From CAYRYU01 sp964428355 (GTDB lineage Bacteria > Muiribacteriota > Ozemobacteria > Ozemobacterales > Ozemobacteraceae), in contig CAYRYU010000131.1 in the NCBI GenBank assembly GCA_964428355.1, forward strand, positions 1 through 17,864: a stretch of DNA of 17,864 nucleotides, written 5' to 3'. The translations under genes were made by a program, and so were the position numbers. Position 1 is the first letter of the stretch; each line of letters opens with the position of its first letter. Below the pieces are notes generated by a model, which saw only the letters and a list, made by a program, of their open reading frames with translations, did no database searches and was not told the origin of the DNA. Shown here piece by piece: positions 14,530 to 17,864 of this stretch.

Positions 14530-15096
14530 ATGAAAACCCGAATTCCGTATCACGTCCCCGGAACTCAACGAACATTGGTCATTGGAGCGACTTTCCTGCT
14601 TGCTTTCGTCGCCTTCGAATCGATCCGAAGCTTTCACGATGAGTTGCAGGCCTGGGCAACGGCCGGCGTAGCACGATTCGGCCTTCCCCTGCTATTCGTT
14701 CTGGTCTGGGCAGCCGATTTCGTCGTTCAGCCGATTCCCCCGGATCTGTTCGTCTTCGCCACCGGATTCGGCGGTGCCGATGTCTGGGCGACAGCCTTGG
14801 TGGGGGGCGTTGCCAGCACCGTAGGCGGCATGACCGGGTACATCGCAGGACGTCTGCTCGGCCCCCGAAGGTTTTGCCGGTTGTTCGGCCGCGCCCTCCT
14901 CCGTTCCGGGCGGACGGTCTTTCGCAGATACGGCGGTTGGGCGATTTTCGTTGCCGCGGTTTCGCCGGTTCCTTACAGCGGCGCCTGCTGGATCGCCGGG
15001 ATTTCTGGCACCAACCCTGCGGTCGTCTTCATTACGAGCCTCCTCAGTCGAACGGGGAGATACCTTGTCATGGCATGGTGGGGCCATATGAGCTGA
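14530..15096 (+). CDS. DedA/YqaA-like (VTT-domain) membrane protein
   Basis: 188 residues with four or five hydrophobic segments (about 15-31, 49-68, 84-108, 136-158, 163-183). The layout fits the SNARE-associated/VTT family: a re-entrant region with PIPPDLFVFATGFGG (68-82), the small-residue helix GGVASTVGGMTGYIAGRLLG (92-111) and a final VAAVSPVPYSGACWIAG with GRYLVMAWW (176-184). Family members are linked to lipid-carrier movement and membrane homeostasis. It is the YqaA-like short form. The IS ends four bases before the ATG, so the natural upstream region and ribosome site are gone; only GGAT in the IS end could serve. Ten bases upstream of the DUF1576 gene, apparently one transcript. Whether it is still expressed is unclear. 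Confidence 0.8.
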   Translation: MKTRIPYHVPGTQRTLVIGATFLLAFVAFESIRSFHDELQAWATAGVARFGLPLLFVLVWAADFVVQPIPPDLFVFATGFGGADVWATALVGGVASTVGGMTGYIAGRLLGPRRFCRLFGRALLRSGRTVFRRYGGWAIFVAAVSPVPYSGACWIAGISGTNPAVVFITSLLSRTGRYLVMAWWGHMS

Positions 15097-15106
15097 AGAG
15101 ACACAT

Positions 15107-16426
15107 ATGATTGAGAACACGTCAGCCGTTCCTTTGGGTGCCCCACTGTATGTACTCCTGTTTCCGGCGCTCCTCTTCGCTGTTTTCGGATTATGCCATG
15201 ATCCCCTGTCGACCATAGCCAAGGGATGGGCGGCCATTCTGACGTCCCAAAGCCTCCTTATCACCGACTACCTCGCAGTCGGTGGAGTCGGCGCGGCCTT
15301 TCTCAACGCCGCAGTGCTGGGCCTGCTGGCGACTGCGGCGGTGCGATTCATTCATGCTGAGCGCCCGGGATACGAGATCGCCGGGGTCTATCTGATCACA
15401 GGTTTTGGCTTGTTCGGGAAAAACCTGTTGAATGTCTGGCCCCACGTAATCGGGGTCCTGATCTTCCGCCGCCTCACCGGGCGTCCCATCAGAGAGCTCT
15501 TTCCCCCGCTCGTGTTCGGAACCACCCTGGCACCGATCGTCAGCCAATACGCCTTCGGACCGCACTTCGGCGGCGCCGGGTCCTTCGTGGGGGTCGCTCT
15601 CGGAATCCTTTCGGGTTTCCTGCTCTCAGCTCTGATGGGACACATGCTGAACCTTCATCAGGGATTCACATTGTACAATATTGGTACGGCAGGGGGCTTT
15701 GTCGGAATCGTCATTGCCATGATCATGCGCGGCTTCGGGATAGAGAACACCCAGGTGTTCTTCTGGTCGACGGAACACTCGGCGCTTCTGAGAATCGTAA
15801 TGTTTGCGCTGTTCGGTGGCCTGGCGATCCTGGGACTGCTCGCCCAACGTTCCCACCCTGATTTTCCGTCAGTCCCGCCAACCCCCTTCCCCTCCCGACT
15901 TTTCGATGGCTGGCAGAGCATTATGACCCGGTCAGGGATACTCCCGTGCGATTTCGTCCAGGTAGCCGGGCTTGGCCCCACGCTTGTCAACATGGGTTTC
16001 CTCGGCCTGCTCGGCCTTGCTTATGTTATCATGGTCGGCGGCCCGGTCAATGGGCCTATCGTTGCAGGTCTCTGCGCCATGGCCGGTTTTGGAGCTCTCG
16101 GGAAACATCCTCGCAACGTCTTGCCAATCATGGCCGGCGTCTTCGTGATCTGCATTCCGAAGATCTGGTCGCCAAATGACCCCGGCCCTCTCCTGGCCGC
16201 CCTCTTTTGTACGAGTCTCGCCCCATTTTGCGGTCATTTCGGCCCTCTCGCCGGTTTCGTCGCCGGAGCGCTCCACCTCCCGATGGTCATGCACATCGCC
16301 GGCATCCATGGCTTTCTGAACCTCTACAACAACGGCTTCGCAGGAGGACTGACGATGACCATTCTGGTCGGGGTAATGAAGGGAATCAACCCTGTCCTCC
16401 TCGATGATCCGTCTCCCGGCAAATGA
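15107..16426 (+). CDS. DUF1576-family integral membrane protein
   Basis: 439 residues, almost wholly hydrophobic, about ten membrane segments. I recognise the DUF1576 pattern: DPLSTIAKGWAAILTSQSLL (32-51), ITDYLAVGGVGAAFLNA (52-68), TGFGLFGKNLLNVWP (98-112) and FGTTLAPIVSQ (137-147). The two halves are related: GFGLFGKNLLNVWPHVIGV (99-117) matches GFGALGKHPRNVLPIMAGV (327-345); LAPIVSQYAFGP matches LAPFCGHFGPLA; GFTLYNIGTAGGFVGI (186-201) matches GFLNLYNNGFAGGLTM (402-417). Such internal duplication and the conserved buried His, Asn and Asp suggest a transporter or channel, but no substrate is known for the family. Starts ten bases after the DedA-like gene; there is no strong ribosome site, so coupling is likely. 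Its stop codon directly abuts a recombinase remnant. Confidence 0.9.
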   Translation: MIENTSAVPLGAPLYVLLFPALLFAVFGLCHDPLSTIAKGWAAILTSQSLLITDYLAVGGVGAAFLNAAVLGLLATAAVRFIHAERPGYEIAGVYLITGFGLFGKNLLNVWPHVIGVLIFRRLTGRPIRELFPPLVFGTTLAPIVSQYAFGPHFGGAGSFVGVALGILSGFLLSALMGHMLNLHQGFTLYNIGTAGGFVGIVIAMIMRGFGIENTQVFFWSTEHSALLRIVMFALFGGLAILGLLAQRSHPDFPSVPPTPFPSRLFDGWQSIMTRSGILPCDFVQVAGLGPTLVNMGFLGLLGLAYVIMVGGPVNGPIVAGLCAMAGFGALGKHPRNVLPIMAGVFVICIPKIWSPNDPGPLLAALFCTSLAPFCGHFGPLAGFVAGALHLPMVMHIAGIHGFLNLYNNGFAGGLTMTILVGVMKGINPVLLDDPSPGK

Positions 16427-16540
16427 AAGGCATCGTCCGCCAAGATCAACGACACCAACTGGTACATGACCGCGATCCCTGAGCTCATGGGGATAGTTGC
16501 TCAACGATTTGAATGCCTTGCCACCGGTTATCAACCCTGA
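16427..16540 (+). pseudogene. C-terminal remnant of a tyrosine recombinase
   Basis: The frame ending in TGA at 16538-16540 reads SAKINDTNWYMTAIPELMGI and so on, which is the tail of a phage-type integrase (family pattern: D-T-x-W-Y-L-x-A-x-P-E-L). The nucleophile Tyr is at 16463-16465. Everything before it is missing: the preceding in-frame codon is the stop of the DUF1576 gene, so the break point is at about 16427. Confidence 0.75.
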
Positions 16541-16734
16541 AAAAGGACCCGCCGAAGCCAGTCCTCGGGTTTCTCTTGCAACAATTCTTCGTCGATTATC
16601 TGATGCAACAGCTCCACGCCAGTTCCCGCACGATTGCTGCATACCGAGACAGTTTTCAACTGCTGCTCACCCTCGCCGAACGACAGCTTTGTCAGCCAGA
16701 TGATCGGTTGCTTCATTTCCTCCAGGGCCTTTGA
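16513..16734 (+). pseudogene. N-terminal remnant of a second tyrosine recombinase
   Basis: 73 codons. LLQQFFVDYLMQQL and SSRTIAAYRDSFQLLL are typical of the SAM-like N-terminal DNA-binding domain of integrases found in recombinase trios. It overlaps the end of the first remnant by 28 bases, as neighbouring recombinase genes do in such modules. The frame is lost at TGA 16732-16734, and no catalytic domain follows. Confidence 0.75.
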
Positions 16735-16992
16735 TTATCGAAGGTTCAAGGTGATGATCAAACGCCGCATCGCCTGATGTGACAGACCATTCTTGCCCCA
16801 AAATAGGCGCGTTCGGGAGACATCGATTTCCGCTGACACAAACCGCCACACGAAGATCTCACATAATTTTGGACTTGCCTAAGCTTCTTCTTTTGACGCC
16901 TGATTCGGGGAACCGAAAGCGAAACCTCCCCCTTTTCAGGGGGAGGCAGAGGTTCTGAACCCTTGAACTCCAGGTGCTTCTGGGAAGAAACT
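16735..16992. other. Non-coding stretch after the recombinase remnants
   Basis: 258 bases with stops in all frames or only shadow frames. I see no gene; the only clear structure is the hairpin at 16925-16946. It is probably a mix of decayed mobile DNA and the 3' region of the phosphorylase gene. Confidence 0.5.
16925..16946 (-). terminator. Likely terminator of the nucleoside phosphorylase gene
   Basis: Perfect 8-bp stem CCTCCCCC / GGGGGAGG with a six-base loop, 46 bases beyond the phosphorylase stop. On the minus strand it is followed by TTTCGCTTT, a broken T tract, so termination may be weak. Similar C/G-rich hairpins also occur as dispersed repeats in many genomes. Confidence 0.5.
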
Positions 16993-17808
16993 CTACTTCT
17001 TCTTTGGAGATTTCGCCGCCTTGTCGGCCTTCGCCGCCAAATCGGCTTTGGCCGCCAAATCGGCTTTGGCCAGGATCTTGATCGCTTCGATGGCTGTCCT
17101 GATGGCTTCATCCACCCCCACTTTCTTCACGATGGGCGCGTCGTCGTATGTCAGGCCTATAATTGCCAGGACCTCGCCGGCCCGGACCCGACGGATCGAT
17201 GAGACGACGAAGAGCGCGGCGGATTCCATGGACGTGGAAAGAACGTTGGATTTGTACCAGGCGTTCCATTTCATCTTGTTCTCTTCGGCTATCGGAAGCG
17301 CCTCTTCCCCTTCGATGAAGAACGCGTCCTTGCAGTGGCCGATTCCACAATGGTGCTTGAGCCCAAGCCTTCTCGCCCCCTCGCGAAGAGCGATGGTGAC
17401 GTCCAGATCGGCGACAGCGGGGTAACTGGGTGGAACATACTGGTGGGTCGTTCCCTCCTCGCGCACGGCCGCGGTCGTGATGCAGACGTCGCCCAGACCG
17501 ACATGCTTCTGGAGGGAACCACCCGTTCCGACCCGGATGAAGGTGTCCGCGCCGAGTTTGATCAGCTCTTCCACCGCGATTGCGGTCGAAGGGCAGCCGA
17601 TTCCGGTCGAGGTGCAGGATACCTTGATTCCATCGACGAGACCCGTGAAGGTCCGGTACTCCCGGTTGAAGGTCACCTCCTTCGCCGAATCGAAAAAGCC
17701 CGCAATCTTGGGGACCCGTCCCGGGTCTCCCGGAAGAATGACGTAACGGCCGACGTCACCTTTCTTCATGTTGATGTGATACTGGAGGCCAGGATCAACC
17801 TTTGCCAC
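16993..17808 (-). CDS. Uridine/purine nucleoside phosphorylase family protein
   Basis: 271 residues from the GTG at 17806-17808, chosen for AGGAGGGG five bases upstream; a longer form from 17853 adds 15 residues with no family match. NP-I phosphorylase fold: GDPGRVPKI (27-35), TSTGIGCPSTAIAVEEL (66-82), RVGTGGSLQ (92-100), AAVREEGTTHQYVPPSYPAVAD (113-134) and SMESAALF (193-200). Phosphate and ribose contacts match E. coli Udp: Arg31, Arg49, Arg92, Thr95, Met194-Glu195. The uracil contacts do not: Udp Gln166/Arg168 fall on GEEALP, and Arg223 is missing, while Asp222 (LTYDD) lines up with the purine-binding Asp204 of DeoD. So the base may be a purine. The tail, residues 246-271, is a run of AAKADL-type repeats ending SPKKK. 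Cytosolic salvage or breakdown of nucleosides is the likely role. Confidence 0.9.
   Translation of the reverse strand: MAKVDPGLQYHINMKKGDVGRYVILPGDPGRVPKIAGFFDSAKEVTFNREYRTFTGLVDGIKVSCTSTGIGCPSTAIAVEELIKLGADTFIRVGTGGSLQKHVGLGDVCITTAAVREEGTTHQYVPPSYPAVADLDVTIALREGARRLGLKHHCGIGHCKDAFFIEGEEALPIAEENKMKWNAWYKSNVLSTSMESAALFVVSSIRRVRAGEVLAIIGLTYDDAPIVKKVGVDEAIRTAIEAIKILAKADLAAKADLAAKADKAAKSPKKK
17015..17068 (-). repeat. Three tandem 18-base units coding the phosphorylase tail
   Basis: Units at 17015-17032, 17033-17050 and 17051-17068; the last two are identical and the first differs at a few bases. Each codes six residues (AAKADL or AAKADK in the reverse frame), so copy-number change keeps the frame. 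Confidence 0.85.
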
Positions 17809-17813
17809 GTTTT

Positions 17814-17821
17814 CCCCTCCT
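17814..17821 (-). promoter_or_regulatory. Ribosome binding site deciding a GTG start
   Basis: AGGAGGGG on the minus strand, five bases before the GTG at 17806-17808. It supports the shorter form of the nucleoside phosphorylase. Confidence 0.7.
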
Positions 17822-17864
17822 GATGGAAATTTTGGATTCGTACGTCGATCCATTCTGCCTTCCC

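Noticed and set aside
16735..16992. Open frame 16758-17111 on the minus strand as a gene
   Set aside because: It overlaps the phosphorylase 3' end in another frame, is Arg/Lys-rich and low complexity, and contains the hairpin; no family recognised.
1..17864. CRISPR arrays, tRNA or rRNA genes
   Set aside because: No regularly spaced repeats of CRISPR type, and no tRNA cloverleaf or rRNA signature was seen by eye on either strand.

Overview
The window is GC-rich DNA, roughly 58-60% by eye, from a bacterium that I cannot place with certainty. It encodes a type IV pilus-type ATPase, a multi-pass class III nucleotidyl cyclase, a Tat-targeted oxidoreductase, a signal-peptide-bearing Sel1-repeat protein and a two-subunit molybdenum hydroxylase. 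This mix fits an anaerobic or facultative Gram-negative-type lineage such as a deltaproteobacterial or Riflebacteria-like organism; that placement is a guess from gene style only. The window contains a run of 100 Ns (8787-8886), so it comes from a scaffolded, probably metagenomic or draft, assembly.

Layout. (1) 1-5682, all minus strand: a large membrane cyclase with two predicted extracytoplasmic sensor regions and a HAMP domain, then a PilT-type ATPase carrying an N-terminal cyclic-nucleotide-binding-like domain, then a small membrane protein with a winged-helix-like tail coupled 2 bases downstream, then the first 32 codons of another possible gene running off the edge. (2) 5683-6819: a divergent promoter region and a Tat-signal aldo/keto reductase on the plus strand. 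(3) 6840-8639, minus strand: a Sel1-repeat protein that is probably exported. (4) 8640-9026: a gene-free stretch with the assembly gap, whose two edges share the same 15 bases. (5) 9027-13151, plus strand: an operon of molybdopterin hydroxylase large subunit, [2Fe-2S] subunit and a cytosine-deaminase-like amidohydrolase, closed by a strong intrinsic terminator. (6) 13208-14525: a decayed ISL3-type insertion sequence that begins at the last T of that terminator. (7) 14530-16426: two membrane-protein genes, a DedA/YqaA-like protein and a DUF1576 protein. (8) 16427-16734: back-to-back remnants of two tyrosine recombinases. (9) 16993-17808, minus strand: a nucleoside phosphorylase with a repeat-built Lys/Ala tail.

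How the parts may work together. The cyclase and the ATPase with a cyclic-nucleotide-binding fold suggest a local signalling circuit in which an external cue, sensed by the cyclase, sets pilus retraction. The ATPase lacks the usual phosphate-binding Arg in that fold (His instead), so the ligand is open. The hydroxylase, deaminase and phosphorylase could form a nucleoside/nucleobase breakdown set: the phosphorylase frees the base, the deaminase removes an amino group and the hydroxylase oxidises the ring. Several substrate-site residues differ from the textbook enzymes, so the actual substrate is unknown. The DedA/DUF1576 pair sits between a dead IS and dead recombinase fragments and looks like DNA brought in by rearrangement into what may once have been a continuous nucleobase locus.
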